DNA of 64,000 nucleotides. Origin: SHVO01 sp041905795. GTDB taxonomy: Bacteria; Pseudomonadota; Alphaproteobacteria; Rhodospirillales; Rhodospirillaceae. Under the pieces are notes generated by a model. That model had not been told where the DNA came from, did not search any database, and saw only the letters and a program-made list of their open reading frames with translations. The translations under genes and the position numbers were made by a program. The stretch lies in NCBI GenBank assembly GCA_041905795.1, contig JAYRKL010000003.1, positions 186,001 to 250,000 of the forward strand, read 5' to 3'. Of this stretch, positions 25,756-36,874 are shown piece after piece; the first letter of the stretch is position 1, and each line of letters opens with the position of its first letter.

Positions 25756-26391
25756 TTACCTGTCTCCCCTGCCAATATATCCCCGATAAAGGCGCGCGCC
25801 AGTTGCCTTTCGGTTCACATGAGAGCTGCATCTGAAAGGCTGTGGGGGCGATAAGGAGCGGATCTCTATCGCTGGGCCGCCGAAAGAAGGGGGATTGGTT
25901 TCTGTCCCGGTGTAGCAGGCATTCCGCCTACGAGGCATTCAAGGTACAAGGATTGAATGGCTCTAACATAGCTAAAGCCATAATCTGCTCAAAATGCTGG
26001 GTTCGAACAGTATTCAAGAAGGCCAGCCACTTTTCCAAGCACTCCGCGTTTAGGAAAAGTGTCCTCGGGTCTGGACCCAGAGTTCCAAACTCCGCGCTTT
26101 GAATATGTGTCCACCACGGCACCGGCCGTGGGCGTCGGAATATCGCCGCTCGCACGGAAACGGGGTACACACACATGCCCTCGAATGCATCGATCTCTCC
26201 GGATCTGTCACGCGGGCAACCTACACCCGAGCCGTGGTAGCGCGGGCACCAGGCTGATCCTCGTCTCCGACGGGTAGCGGAAACGCCTCAGCGCCTCCGC
26301 GCCCTGCCTCTGTGTGAAACCGGATTCACGGTTTTCCCGCTGCCAGAGTCTGCCTGACTGGGAGATTGATTCGAGCCGCCTGCGATGTCGC
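25756..26391. other. Gene-poor spacer between the DUF488 island and katG
   Basis: About 640 bases hold no gene I can support. Short open frames on both strands (for example 25842–26102 plus and 25928–26176 minus) overlap one another, lack ribosome-binding sites and match no family I know. I looked for a copy of the tRNA-Gln 3' end that would mark the far attachment site and found only an 8-base GGTTCGAA match near 25999, which is too short to count. Confidence 0.6.
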
Positions 26392-26436
26392 TTGACAGAT
26401 TAGAATTATTCTATATACAGTTTATAAATATTCTAA
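26392..26436 (+). promoter_or_regulatory. katG promoter with Fur-family-like (Irr/PerR type) boxes
   Basis: A -35 box TTGACA (26392–26397) and a -10 box TATACA (26414–26419) are separated by 16 bases. The spacer contains a perfect 13-bp palindrome TAGAATTATTCTA at 26401–26413, which resembles the iron-control-element core recognised by Irr and also Fur/PerR boxes. A degenerate second palindrome sits at 26422–26436, with its centre about 22 bp (two turns) further on. Binding within the spacer would block RNA polymerase. The resulting leader would be about 170 nt. Confidence 0.7.
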
Positions 26437-26596
26437 TTAAAGGCAACGATCGCTCGTCTTTCAGGCCACAGATGGTTTACCGCACACCTTTCGCGAAGCT
26501 ATTGACCGGAATCAACGCTTCGCCCGGGCGCGGCGCCCGTCGTTTGCGGCCTGCCCCCTGATCCCCCCGAGTTCACCCCCTATTTAGGAGATCGCC

Positions 26597-28888
<2,292 letters not shown>

Positions 28889-28914
28889 GCCGCACATCGA
28901 GACCGAGATCGGTG

Positions 28915-28950
28915 AAGACCCGGAGCGAAAGCTCCGGGTCTTTGCTTTTT
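28915..28950 (+). terminator. Intrinsic terminator after katG
   Basis: A 12-bp stem (AAGACCCGGAGC at 28915–28926 with its complement at 28931–28942) closes a GAAA tetraloop and is followed by TGCTTTTT. It begins 26 bases past the katG stop and lies in the convergent gap before the glycosyltransferase stop. Confidence 0.9.
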
Positions 28951-28990
28951 CATGCCTCCGAAAAACGAGGCGCGTGATAGAGGACCCACC

Positions 28991-30778
28991 TCACGCTGCG
29001 GTCCCGCTTCCCGGCCGCGCCGCGCACCAGTCGCGCCACAGCGCCCGGAATTCATGCTCGGCGAGGGCGACATAGGCGCTCGAGCGGCCGATGACCGAGG
29101 CGTCCATGCGCGCGCGCAGGCCCGCACGCACGGCGGCGAGGGCGCGCAGGTCGCCGGCCTTCCGCACGGCGATCTCGACATAGTCATCCTGGGTGGCGGC
29201 GATCCAATCGGTCATGTCCAGCGAGGTCAGGTAGGATGCGGACACGCGGCCGCTGATGGTGGGCCATCTCAAGGTGACCACGGGCACGCCCATGGCCAGG
29301 CCTTCGAGCGTCGTGACGCCGCCGGCCTGGGGAAACGGGTCGAGGGCGATGTCGACCTCGTTGTAGGCCAGCACATGATCGCGCCACGAGGTCTTGCCCT
29401 TGAGGACCAGGCGTTCCGGTCCGATACCGCCCTCGGCGAATTTCCCGAGCACGCGGTTGCGCGCGAGCGGAGTGTCGAGGTCGGGGGTTTTCATAAGGAA
29501 TGTGCTGCCGGGCACCGCCCGCAGCACCCGCGCCCACAAGGCGAAGGTCTCATCGGTGACTTTGACCAGGCGGTTCAAGGAGCCGAACGTCACTGTACCG
29601 GCGGAAGATGTGGACGCCGCCGGCAGCGGGCCCACATCCGGCAACGGCACCGGCCAGAACACCGAGGTGGCATTGGGCAGGTAGCGCACCTGCTTCTCCG
29701 CGTACAGCGCCTGCTCGTCCTCCGGCACCAGGACCCGGTCGGAGAACAGCACGTCGATGGCGTCCAACCCCGTGCCGGTATGATAGCCCCAGCCTGAACC
29801 GAGGATAGGCGCGGGCCGCCGCGCGAACACCGACAGCCGGTTGCCGAGGCTGTGGCCCGACAGATCCACCAGGATATCGATGGCGTCGGCCTGGATCATG
29901 TCGACCACCGCGTCATCGGAAAGCCCGGCGATGGTGCGCCAGCCGGTGACGGCGCCTTGGAACCTGGCGGTGAAATCGTCCACGGTCGGCGTGTTGCTAT
30001 AGGCGAACACCTCGAACGTCTCGGGGTTGAACGCGGTCAGCATGGCGCCGAACACCACCACGGAAGAATGGAGCTTGAAGTCCGCGGAAACGTAGCCGAT
30101 GCGCAAACGGCGCTCAGGATCGGGAGAATTGGCGAACGGCGCCGGCGGAGGTACCGTCGCGGCGAAGCGTTTGGCCCACGTCTTGCGTTCAGCCTGCAAT
30201 GCCGCCGCGTCGAATATCGCAAAATCCATGGTGAAGATCAGATTCTGGTGCCACTTGGCGTTGCCGGGGTTGAGCGCCACGGCGGCGCGGAAGCTGGCCT
30301 CGGCCTCCACCGGCCGGCACATGTCGCGCAGGAGAATCCCCAGGCAGTTGTGGGCGTCGGCGTAGGCCGGCTTCAGGGCGATGGCCTGGCGGAAACTGGC
30401 TTCCGCTTCCACTGGCCGGCGCTGCTTGATGAGGACGATGCCGAGGTTGTTATGGGCCTCGGCGAAGCCGGGCTTGAGGGCGACGGCACGCCGGAAATGG
30501 GTTTCGGCCTCATCCAACCGGCCGAGCCCTTGCAGAATCGCGCCGAGATTGTCCTGCACCTGCGCGTCGTCCGGGAAAAATCCGGCGGACGTCTGCAGGG
30601 CGGCCAGCGCTTCCTGCGCGCGGCCGCGGCGCGCGAGGATGACGCCCAGGAGCCGCCAGCCCAGCCCCACCTCGGGATGGGCCTGGGTCAACGCCGTGGC
30701 GCGTTCTTCGGCTTCGGCCATGCGCCCGGTGTTGAAGGCATCAAGCAGGGCGTTCAGCGACGCTTGCACGGGGTCCAT
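28991..30778 (-). CDS. TPR-containing O-GlcNAc-transferase-like (SPINDLY-type, GT41) protein
   Basis: The 595-residue protein starts with about five TPR units (for example NLGAILQGLGRLDEAETHF and NLGIVLIKQRRPVEAEASF, residues about 30–190). The GT41 catalytic region follows: RRLRIGYVSADFKLHS, ILVDLSGHSLGNRL, TFGSLNRLVKVT, DPFPQAGGVTTLEGLAMGVPVV. No signal peptide is seen. Bacterial members glycosylate proteins such as flagellin or adhesins, but no such target gene is nearby. It is convergent with katG. Confidence 0.88.
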   Translation of the reverse strand: MDPVQASLNALLDAFNTGRMAEAEERATALTQAHPEVGLGWRLLGVILARRGRAQEALAALQTSAGFFPDDAQVQDNLGAILQGLGRLDEAETHFRRAVALKPGFAEAHNNLGIVLIKQRRPVEAEASFRQAIALKPAYADAHNCLGILLRDMCRPVEAEASFRAAVALNPGNAKWHQNLIFTMDFAIFDAAALQAERKTWAKRFAATVPPPAPFANSPDPERRLRIGYVSADFKLHSSVVVFGAMLTAFNPETFEVFAYSNTPTVDDFTARFQGAVTGWRTIAGLSDDAVVDMIQADAIDILVDLSGHSLGNRLSVFARRPAPILGSGWGYHTGTGLDAIDVLFSDRVLVPEDEQALYAEKQVRYLPNATSVFWPVPLPDVGPLPAASTSSAGTVTFGSLNRLVKVTDETFALWARVLRAVPGSTFLMKTPDLDTPLARNRVLGKFAEGGIGPERLVLKGKTSWRDHVLAYNEVDIALDPFPQAGGVTTLEGLAMGVPVVTLRWPTISGRVSASYLTSLDMTDWIAATQDDYVEIAVRKAGDLRALAAVRAGLRARMDASVIGRSSAYVALAEHEFRALWRDWCAARPGSGTAA

Positions 30779-30966
30779 ATGCGGTTCCGTAAGAGGTGCC
30801 GGGGGAACAGATACCCCGCACGAAGATCACGCGATGACATAGCGGAGTCTGCTTCCACCCGTCCAGATTTCACACGTCGGATTTCAGGTCCCGGCTTGCG
30901 GGACCACCGGCGCCTGCCCTACGGTTTTGGTTCAGACGCTCAACCCTCCGTGGAAGGACCCCACCC

Positions 30967-31518
30967 ATGAAAATCGGCATCGTCATCGGCAGCACCCGGC
31001 CCGGCCGCAAAGGCGAGGCGGTCGCCAAATGGGTCCTGGAGCACGCCGCCAAACGCACCGACGCCACCTTCGAGATCGTCGATGTGGCGGAAGCCAACCT
31101 GCCGCTGCTCAACGAACCCATGCCCGCCATCACCGGCAAGTACAGCCATGACTACACCAAGGCCTGGTCGGCCAGGATCGCCGCCTGTGATTCCTTCGTG
31201 TTCATCTGCCCCGAGTACAATCACGGCCTGTCCGCGGCGCTCAAGAACGCCATCGACTATCTCTATGCCGAATGGGTCAACAAGGCGGCCGGGATCGTCA
31301 GCTATGGCGCCATCGGCGGCGCGCGTGCGGCGGAACAACTCCGGCTGGTCCTGGCGCAGCTGCAGCTGGCCGACGTCCAGGGACAGGTGATGCTGTCGCT
31401 GATGACCGATTTCGACGGCGCCACCCCCAAGCCCGCCGCCCATCAGGAGAAAGCCCTCGACACCATGCTGGGCCAGGTTATCGCCTGGGGGAAAGCCCTG
31501 GGGCCCTTGCGCAAGTAA
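30967..31518 (+). CDS. NADPH-dependent FMN reductase family flavoprotein
   Basis: The 183-residue flavodoxin-like protein has the phosphate-binding loop GSTRPGRKG at its N-terminus and PEYNHGLSAALKNAIDYL, the flavin-contacting motif of the NADPH_dep_FMN_red family. Members reduce quinones, azo dyes or free flavin. It is monocistronic, followed by a GC-rich hairpin, and divergent from the GT41 gene. Confidence 0.9.
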   Translation: MKIGIVIGSTRPGRKGEAVAKWVLEHAAKRTDATFEIVDVAEANLPLLNEPMPAITGKYSHDYTKAWSARIAACDSFVFICPEYNHGLSAALKNAIDYLYAEWVNKAAGIVSYGAIGGARAAEQLRLVLAQLQLADVQGQVMLSLMTDFDGATPKPAAHQEKALDTMLGQVIAWGKALGPLRK

Positions 31519-31525
31519 GACGCCG

Positions 31526-31549
31526 CGCGGCGGGGGACCGCCCGCCGCG
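31526..31549 (+). terminator. Possible terminator after the FMN reductase gene
   Basis: A 9-bp GC-only stem (31526–31534 with 31541–31549) with a 6-base loop is followed by only three T residues. It lies eight bases past the stop. The short tail makes it a weak candidate. Confidence 0.45.
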
Positions 31550-31583
31550 TTTCCGCCACCCGCGAAGTGACAGAAAACCCATG

Positions 31584-31610
31584 AAAACTTGGGCTCAAAA
31601 CTTGGGCTCA
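31584..31610. repeat. 13-bp unit repeated twice in tandem
   Basis: The unit AAAACTTGGGCTC occurs twice head to tail, followed by one extra A, in the gap upstream of the S1C protease gene. It is probably slippage-derived, and no function is apparent. Confidence 0.7.
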
Positions 31611-31734
31611 TAGGTCATAATTGTTGGTGCCCCGGGCAACGCCCGCGCCATATACTTGGCGCCCATATCCTTGCGTGACTCGGCCACCTTAAGCTGCCCG
31701 TTTCCGATGGTTTGTTCTCGAGGGAAGGCGCGGA

Positions 31735-32679
31735 ATGAAGAGGAAGGCGCTTTATAGTTCATCCCGCGGCGACCGGTCCGGCCATGCCGGCCCCGTGCGC
31801 CTCGCCGAGGTCGCGCCGATCCTGGAGCCCGAAGCACCGCCGGCGCCGCCCTCGCGATTCTCCCGCGGTATCGGCCGGGTCAAAGGTTTCTACAAAAAGC
31901 GCGAAAAGTGGTTCGGCCTGCTCGCCAGCGCCGCAGTCGCGATCCTAGCCCTGGTCCTGTTCCAGGCGGTCGTGCCGGGCGCGCGCAACCTCACCCAGCA
32001 TGACATCGACCTCGCGGTGCGCTCGACCCTGGAACACATCCCCGAGCCGCCGTCCAAGGCCAGCCAGGCTTACGCCGCCATCCGCCCCTCGGTGGTGCGG
32101 GTCAGCCAGTTGGAAAAAGGCAAGGACAGCGACGAGCTGGAAGTCAAAGGCGTCGGCACCGGCGTGATCATCGACGAAAAGGGCACCATCCTCACCAACC
32201 TGCATGTGGTGGCGGGCGCGGACAAGGTCGGCGTCGAGTATATGGACGGCACCAAATCCGACGCCGAGGTGATCTCGGTGCAGCCGGAGAACGACCTGGC
32301 GGTGCTGAAACCCGCCACCCTGCCCGACGACATCCAGCCGGCGACCCTGAAGTCCACGGCCAAGCTGCGCCCCGGCGACGAGGTGATCGCGGTCGGCAAC
32401 CCCTTCGGTATCGGCGTCTCGGTGTCCGACGGCATCATCTCCGGCCTGCGCCGCAACTATCAAAGCGCCGACGGTAAGAGCAACCTCACCAACCTCATCC
32501 AGTTCGACGCCGCCGCCAACCCCGGCAACTCGGGCGGTCCCCTGGTGACCACCGACGGCGAAGTGGTGGGCATCGTCACCGCCATCCTCAATCCCACCAG
32601 CCAGCGCGTGTTCATCGGCATCGGCTTCGCCGTGCCGATCGAGAACGCCGCCGCCGCCGCCGGCCTTTCGCCATTCTAA
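31735..32679 (+). CDS. Membrane-anchored trypsin-like serine protease (S1C, DegP-like, no PDZ)
   Basis: The 314-residue protein has a Pro/Ala-rich cytosolic N-terminus and one membrane segment (WFGLLASAAVAILALVLFQ, residues about 62–80). A periplasmic chymotrypsin fold follows, with catalytic His157 (TNLHVVAG), Asp187 (ENDLAVL) and Ser266 (PGNSGGP). There is no PDZ domain, so it is shorter than DegP or DegS. It is followed 60 bases later by the MoxR gene on the same strand. A link to the MoxR/VWA genes, perhaps as a regulated envelope protease, is inference. Confidence 0.9.
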   Translation: MKRKALYSSSRGDRSGHAGPVRLAEVAPILEPEAPPAPPSRFSRGIGRVKGFYKKREKWFGLLASAAVAILALVLFQAVVPGARNLTQHDIDLAVRSTLEHIPEPPSKASQAYAAIRPSVVRVSQLEKGKDSDELEVKGVGTGVIIDEKGTILTNLHVVAGADKVGVEYMDGTKSDAEVISVQPENDLAVLKPATLPDDIQPATLKSTAKLRPGDEVIAVGNPFGIGVSVSDGIISGLRRNYQSADGKSNLTNLIQFDAAANPGNSGGPLVTTDGEVVGIVTAILNPTSQRVFIGIGFAVPIENAAAAAGLSPF

Positions 32680-32739
32680 GCCTCCCGCCGTTCCAACTCC
32701 GCTTTCCTCCCGCCGCGCTTTTGCAAGGAAGATCAGCTC

Positions 32740-33765
32740 ATGAGCGATAAACTTTCGTCCGGCTCCGGCGCACAAATCGCCTCGTTGATGGAGCGGGTGC
32801 TCTATGAGGTGAAGAAGATCATCGTCGGCCAGGACCGGTTCCTGGAACGCGTCCTGGTGGCGATCCTCGCCGACGGTCACCTGCTGGTGGAAGGCGTGCC
32901 CGGCCTGGCCAAGACCCTGACCGTCAACACCCTCGCCAAGACCCTGCGCGGCAACTTCAAGCGCATCCAGTTCACGCCCGACCTGGTGCCGGCCGACCTG
33001 GTCGGCACGCGCATCTACAACCAGAAGACCGGGGAATTCACCACGTCCCTCGGTCCGGTGTTCACCAACCTCCTGCTGGCCGACGAAATCAACCGCGCGC
33101 CGGCCAAGGTGCAGAGCGCGCTGCTGGAAGTCATGCAGGAGCATCAGGTCACCATCGCCGGGGAGACCCACAAGGTCCCGCAGCCGTTCCTGGTGATGGC
33201 CACCCAGAACCCGATCGAAACCGAAGGCACCTATCCGCTGCCGGAAGCCCAGGTCGACCGCTTCATGATGAAGGTGATGGTGGGCTATCCGACGGAAGAA
33301 GAAGAGTTCGTGATCGTCGAGCGCGTCACCGGCGCCGCCGCCGCGATTTCCGCCGTCGCCACCACCGATCAGCTGGTTGCCTTGCAGCGCGAATGCCGCA
33401 ACGGCTATGTCGACCCGGCCTTGATCCAGTATGCCGTCAAGCTGGTGAACGCCACCCGCGACCCGGACCGTGCCGGCATCGCCGACCTCGCGCGCTATCT
33501 GCAGTACGGCGCCAGCCCCCGCGCCAGCATCCATCTGGTGGAGGGCGCCCGCGCGCTGGCGTTCTTGCGTGGAAGAGACTACGCCCTGCCCCAGGACCTG
33601 ATCGACCTGGTGCCGGACGTGCTGCGCCATCGCCTGGTGCTGTCCTACGAGGCCATGGCCGAAGGCGTCACCACCGACCAGATTGTCGCCCGAATCATGA
33701 GCCACGTTACGCCGCCGGATAAGCCGCTCGAGACCCACGTGAAAGTGGCCGCACCTGCTGAATAG
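32740..33765 (+). CDS. MoxR-family AAA+ ATPase
   Basis: The 341-residue protein has Walker A GVPGLAKTL, Walker B LLLADEINRAPAKVQSALLE, sensor 1 MATQNPIETEGTYPLPEAQ and the arginine-finger region DRFMMKV of the MoxR family. MoxR ATPases act as chaperones that activate or mature target proteins together with VWA-domain partners. Here a DUF58 protein and a VWA protein follow directly. The start at 32740 has AAGGAAGATC upstream. Confidence 0.94.
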   Translation: MSDKLSSGSGAQIASLMERVLYEVKKIIVGQDRFLERVLVAILADGHLLVEGVPGLAKTLTVNTLAKTLRGNFKRIQFTPDLVPADLVGTRIYNQKTGEFTTSLGPVFTNLLLADEINRAPAKVQSALLEVMQEHQVTIAGETHKVPQPFLVMATQNPIETEGTYPLPEAQVDRFMMKVMVGYPTEEEEFVIVERVTGAAAAISAVATTDQLVALQRECRNGYVDPALIQYAVKLVNATRDPDRAGIADLARYLQYGASPRASIHLVEGARALAFLRGRDYALPQDLIDLVPDVLRHRLVLSYEAMAEGVTTDQIVARIMSHVTPPDKPLETHVKVAAPAE

Positions 33766-33790
33766 ATCGGGCTGAGTAGTTTAAAGCGTG

Positions 33791-34783
33791 ATGTTCAAAC
33801 GCCCTAAAAAACCCGAACCGGCCGCCACACCGGTCCTCCATCCCCGTCCCGACCTTTTGTTGCGGCGGCTGGAATGGACCGTGATCCGGCGCCTCGACGG
33901 CTTGCTGCACGGCAACTACCGGACGCTGTTCCGCGGCTTCGGCATGGATTTGGCCGGACTTCGCGAATACCAGCCCAACGACGACGTGCGCCATATCGAC
34001 TGGAACGTGACCGCGCGCTCCGACGTCCCGCATGTGCGCCAGTACAACGAGGACCGCGAGGTCACCGCCTGGTTCCTTCTCGACCTGTCGCCGTCGGTCG
34101 ACTTCGGTTCCCAGGAACGCAAGAAGCGCCACATCCTGATCGAATCCGTGGCGGTGCTGGCGCGCATGCTCACGCGTCATGGCAACCGCGTCGGCGCCAT
34201 GTTCTACGGCGGCAATGTCGACCATGTGATCCCGGCGCGCGGCGGGCGCGACCATGTGCTGCATATCATGAGTTCGCTGGAGGCGCGCCCCGAACTGCCC
34301 GGTGCCCAGCCCACCAACCTGCGCGAACTGCTGGAAGCCGCCATGCATGTCATCCAGCGCCGCGCGCTGGTGTTCGTGATCTCGGACTTCATCACCGCGC
34401 CGGGCTGGGAGCGGCCTCTGCACCACCTCGCCCGCAAGCACGAGGTTCTGGCGCTCAGGCTGTTCGATCCGCTTGAGCAGACCCTCCCCGACCTCGGCCT
34501 GTTCCTGATGCAGGACGCGGAGACCGGCGAACAGCTTTACGTCGATACCCACGACAAGGGCTTCCGCAAGCGCTTCATGGCCGCGGCCGAGCAGCGGGAG
34601 CACGACATCCGCGCGGCCTTTGGCGAATCCGGCGTCGATGCGCTGGAACTGTCCACCGACGACGACCTGGCGGACGCCATGTACCGCTTCGCCGACCTGC
34701 GCAAGAAGCGCAGCCAGTTGACCGGCGGCGGCATCCCCGCGAAGCCGGGCCTCGCCGAAGCTCGCCAGGAGAAATGGACGTGA
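33791..34783 (+). CDS. DUF58 domain-containing protein
   Basis: The 330-residue soluble protein carries the DUF58 signature GMDLAGLREYQPNDDVRHIDWNVTAR and then EVTAWFLLDLSPSVDFGS, a VWA-like fold with a partial MIDAS motif. DUF58 proteins are standard partners of MoxR ATPases. The in-frame GTG just upstream (33788) is an alternative start. It overlaps the VWA gene by ten bases, indicating coupling. Confidence 0.92.
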   Translation: MFKRPKKPEPAATPVLHPRPDLLLRRLEWTVIRRLDGLLHGNYRTLFRGFGMDLAGLREYQPNDDVRHIDWNVTARSDVPHVRQYNEDREVTAWFLLDLSPSVDFGSQERKKRHILIESVAVLARMLTRHGNRVGAMFYGGNVDHVIPARGGRDHVLHIMSSLEARPELPGAQPTNLRELLEAAMHVIQRRALVFVISDFITAPGWERPLHHLARKHEVLALRLFDPLEQTLPDLGLFLMQDAETGEQLYVDTHDKGFRKRFMAAAEQREHDIRAAFGESGVDALELSTDDDLADAMYRFADLRKKRSQLTGGGIPAKPGLAEARQEKWT

Positions 34784-35880
34784 TCAGCTTCTTCTGGATC
34801 GACATGCTGTGGCTGCTGGCGGCGGTGCCGCTGCTGGTGGCGCTTTATGCCGTGCTGTTGCGCCGCAAGAAAAAGCTGGCGCTGCGCTATGCCAACCTCT
34901 CCATGGTGCGCCAGGCCATGGGCGCCGGCGCCACCTTCCGCCGCCATGTGCCGCCGGCGCTGTTCCTGATCGCGCTGACCTTGATGATCGCGGCGGTGGC
35001 ACGGCCGGCGGCGGTGATAACCTTGCCGTCGCAGCGCTCCACCGTGATCCTGGCCATGGATGTGTCCGGGTCCATGCTCGCCACCGACCTGCAGCCGGAC
35101 CGCCTGCAAGCCGCCAAGGCCGCCGCCAAGTCGTTCATCCAGGACCAGCCGCGCGACGTGCGGATCGGGGTGGTGGCCTTCGCCGCTTCGGCCCTTCTGG
35201 TGCAGGCGCCGACCTTCGTGCGCGAGGACCTGTTCGCCGCCATCGACCGCCTCTCCACCCAGCGCGCCACCGCCATCGGCAGCGGCATCCTGGTGTCCTT
35301 GAAGACCCTGTTCCCCGACGGCGATTTCGACATGGGCGGCCGCGGCGGTTTCGGCGGCGCCAACGGCATGAATATGGGCGGCGGCGCCAATGGAAGCATG
35401 GGCGGCGGCCTCGGTGGCCGGCCGCTGGGCGACGGCGGCCCCAGGAAGGACGAGAAGACGCCCTTCACGCCGGTACCCGCCGGCAGCAACGGCAACGCGG
35501 TCGTTATCCTGCTCACCGACGGCCAAGCCACCACCGGCCCCGATCCGGTGGAAGCCGCCAAGAAATCCGCCGAACGCGGCGTGCGCATCTTCACCGTCGG
35601 CCTGGGATCGCCGGAGGGCACGGTGGTGAACTTCGGCGGCCGGTCGTCGCGCGTGCAGCTGGACGAAGAGACGCTGCAGAAGATCGCCGACAGCACCCAT
35701 GGCTCCTATTTCCGCGCCAGCACCGCCGGCGACCTCAAGACCATCTACAAGGGCCTCAACAGCCAGCTGATCATGGAAACCAAGAAGACCGAGATCACCG
35801 CCTTCTTCTGCGCGGCGGCGGCGGTGTTCGCGATCCTGGCGGCGAGCCTGTCACTTCTTTGGTTTAATAGAATTCTATAA
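34774..35880 (+). CDS. VWA domain membrane protein (BatA-like)
   Basis: The 368-residue protein has two N-terminal membrane segments flanking KKKLALRYANL, a VWA domain with intact MIDAS motif DVSGSM (about residues 96–101), conserved LTDGQATTG and a C-terminal membrane segment. Between VWA strands (about residues 183–229) is a Gly/Met/Asn-rich low-complexity insert. BatA-type proteins work with MoxR ATPases in envelope stress or protein maturation. This operon lacks the BatB and TPR proteins of larger Bat clusters. Confidence 0.9.
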   Translation: MDVISFFWIDMLWLLAAVPLLVALYAVLLRRKKKLALRYANLSMVRQAMGAGATFRRHVPPALFLIALTLMIAAVARPAAVITLPSQRSTVILAMDVSGSMLATDLQPDRLQAAKAAAKSFIQDQPRDVRIGVVAFAASALLVQAPTFVREDLFAAIDRLSTQRATAIGSGILVSLKTLFPDGDFDMGGRGGFGGANGMNMGGGANGSMGGGLGGRPLGDGGPRKDEKTPFTPVPAGSNGNAVVILLTDGQATTGPDPVEAAKKSAERGVRIFTVGLGSPEGTVVNFGGRSSRVQLDEETLQKIADSTHGSYFRASTAGDLKTIYKGLNSQLIMETKKTEITAFFCAAAAVFAILAASLSLLWFNRIL

Positions 35881-35902
35881 GCGCCATTTCGGCGCTCTTC
35901 AT

Positions 35903-36862
35903 ATGACTCAGACTCAAGCGCTCTGGTACACCGGCCCCGGCCAGGTGGCGATCCGCAGTGAAGACCTCGGCTCCGGCGAGGTGCGCATTCGCGCGCTCTA
36001 TTCCGGCATCAGCCGCGGCACCGAACGCCTGGTGCTGCAAGGGCGTGTGCCATCCAGCGAATACGCGCGCATGCGCTGCCCGCGTCAGGACGGCGACTTC
36101 CCGTTCCCGGTGAAATACGGCTACGCCCTGGTGGGTGAGATCGAACACGGGCCGAAGACCCTGGAAGGCAAAAGCGTCTTCCTGCTGCATCCCCACCAGA
36201 CCCGCGCGGCGGCGGCATTGACGGAAGTCCATCGCCTGCCCAAGGGCCTGCCGGCGCGGCGCGCGGCCCTCACCGCCAATATGGAGACCGCCCTCAATAC
36301 CGTGTGGGACGCAGGCGTGGCGCCCGGCGACAAAGTGTTGGTGATCGGCGGCGGTGTCCTGGGTCTGCTGATCGCCGGCCTGTGCGCGCGCATCGCCGGC
36401 GCGGAATGCACGGTGGCGGATCTCGACCCCGCCCGCGAAACTCCGGCCCGCACCCTGGGCGCGGCCTTCACCCTGCCGGCGGACGCGCCCACCGACCAGG
36501 ATGTGGTCATCCACACCAGCGCCTCCGAAGCCGGCCTGAAACTGGCGCTGGACTGCGCCGGCGTCGAGGCCAAGGTGGTCGAGGCCAGCTGGTACGGCGA
36601 CAAGACGCCGGCGGTATCCTTGGGCGGCGCCTTCCATGCCCGGCGGCTGCAACTGATCTCGTCGCAGGTGGGCATGGTGGCGCCCAGCCACCGCCCGCGC
36701 TGGAGCTACGCCCGGCGTCTCCAGGCGGCCATGGACCTGCTCAGCGATCCCGCTTTCGACATCCTGATCACCGGCGAGCTTGCTTTTGCCGACGCGCCGG
36801 TGCACATGCCGGGGATCATCGCCGACAACACCGGCCTCATGACCGTGATCCGCTATAGTTAA
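35903..36862 (+). CDS. Zinc-type medium-chain alcohol dehydrogenase-like protein
   Basis: The 319-residue protein of the MDR superfamily has an N-terminal GroES-like domain (SGISRGTERLVLQGRVP, VKYGYALVGEIEHG) and a Rossmann domain with VLVIGGGVLGLLIAGL. The usual Cys-x-His catalytic zinc cluster at the domain start is not visible, and there is no structural-zinc Cys loop, so zinc use is doubtful. It is followed after 12 bases by the PTPS-like gene, so the pair is probably cotranscribed. The likely role is reduction or oxidation of a pathway intermediate. Confidence 0.84.
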   Translation: MTQTQALWYTGPGQVAIRSEDLGSGEVRIRALYSGISRGTERLVLQGRVPSSEYARMRCPRQDGDFPFPVKYGYALVGEIEHGPKTLEGKSVFLLHPHQTRAAAALTEVHRLPKGLPARRAALTANMETALNTVWDAGVAPGDKVLVIGGGVLGLLIAGLCARIAGAECTVADLDPARETPARTLGAAFTLPADAPTDQDVVIHTSASEAGLKLALDCAGVEAKVVEASWYGDKTPAVSLGGAFHARRLQLISSQVGMVAPSHRPRWSYARRLQAAMDLLSDPAFDILITGELAFADAPVHMPGIIADNTGLMTVIRYS

Positions 36863-36874
36863 TCTGGAGAAGCT

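Noticed and set aside
25980..26010. Possible second copy of the tRNA-Gln 3' end (attachment site)
   Set aside because: Only eight bases (GGTTCGAA) match, which is common by chance and does not extend into the acceptor stem.
25842..26102. 86-codon plus-strand open frame in the gap before katG
   Set aside because: It overlaps other short frames on the opposite strand, lacks a ribosome-binding site and shows no motif. It may be chance.
26318..26338. GAAACCG/CGGTTTTC hairpin upstream of katG as a terminator or riboswitch
   Set aside because: The stem is only seven pairs with no T run, and the surrounding sequence has no conserved riboswitch core I can recognise.
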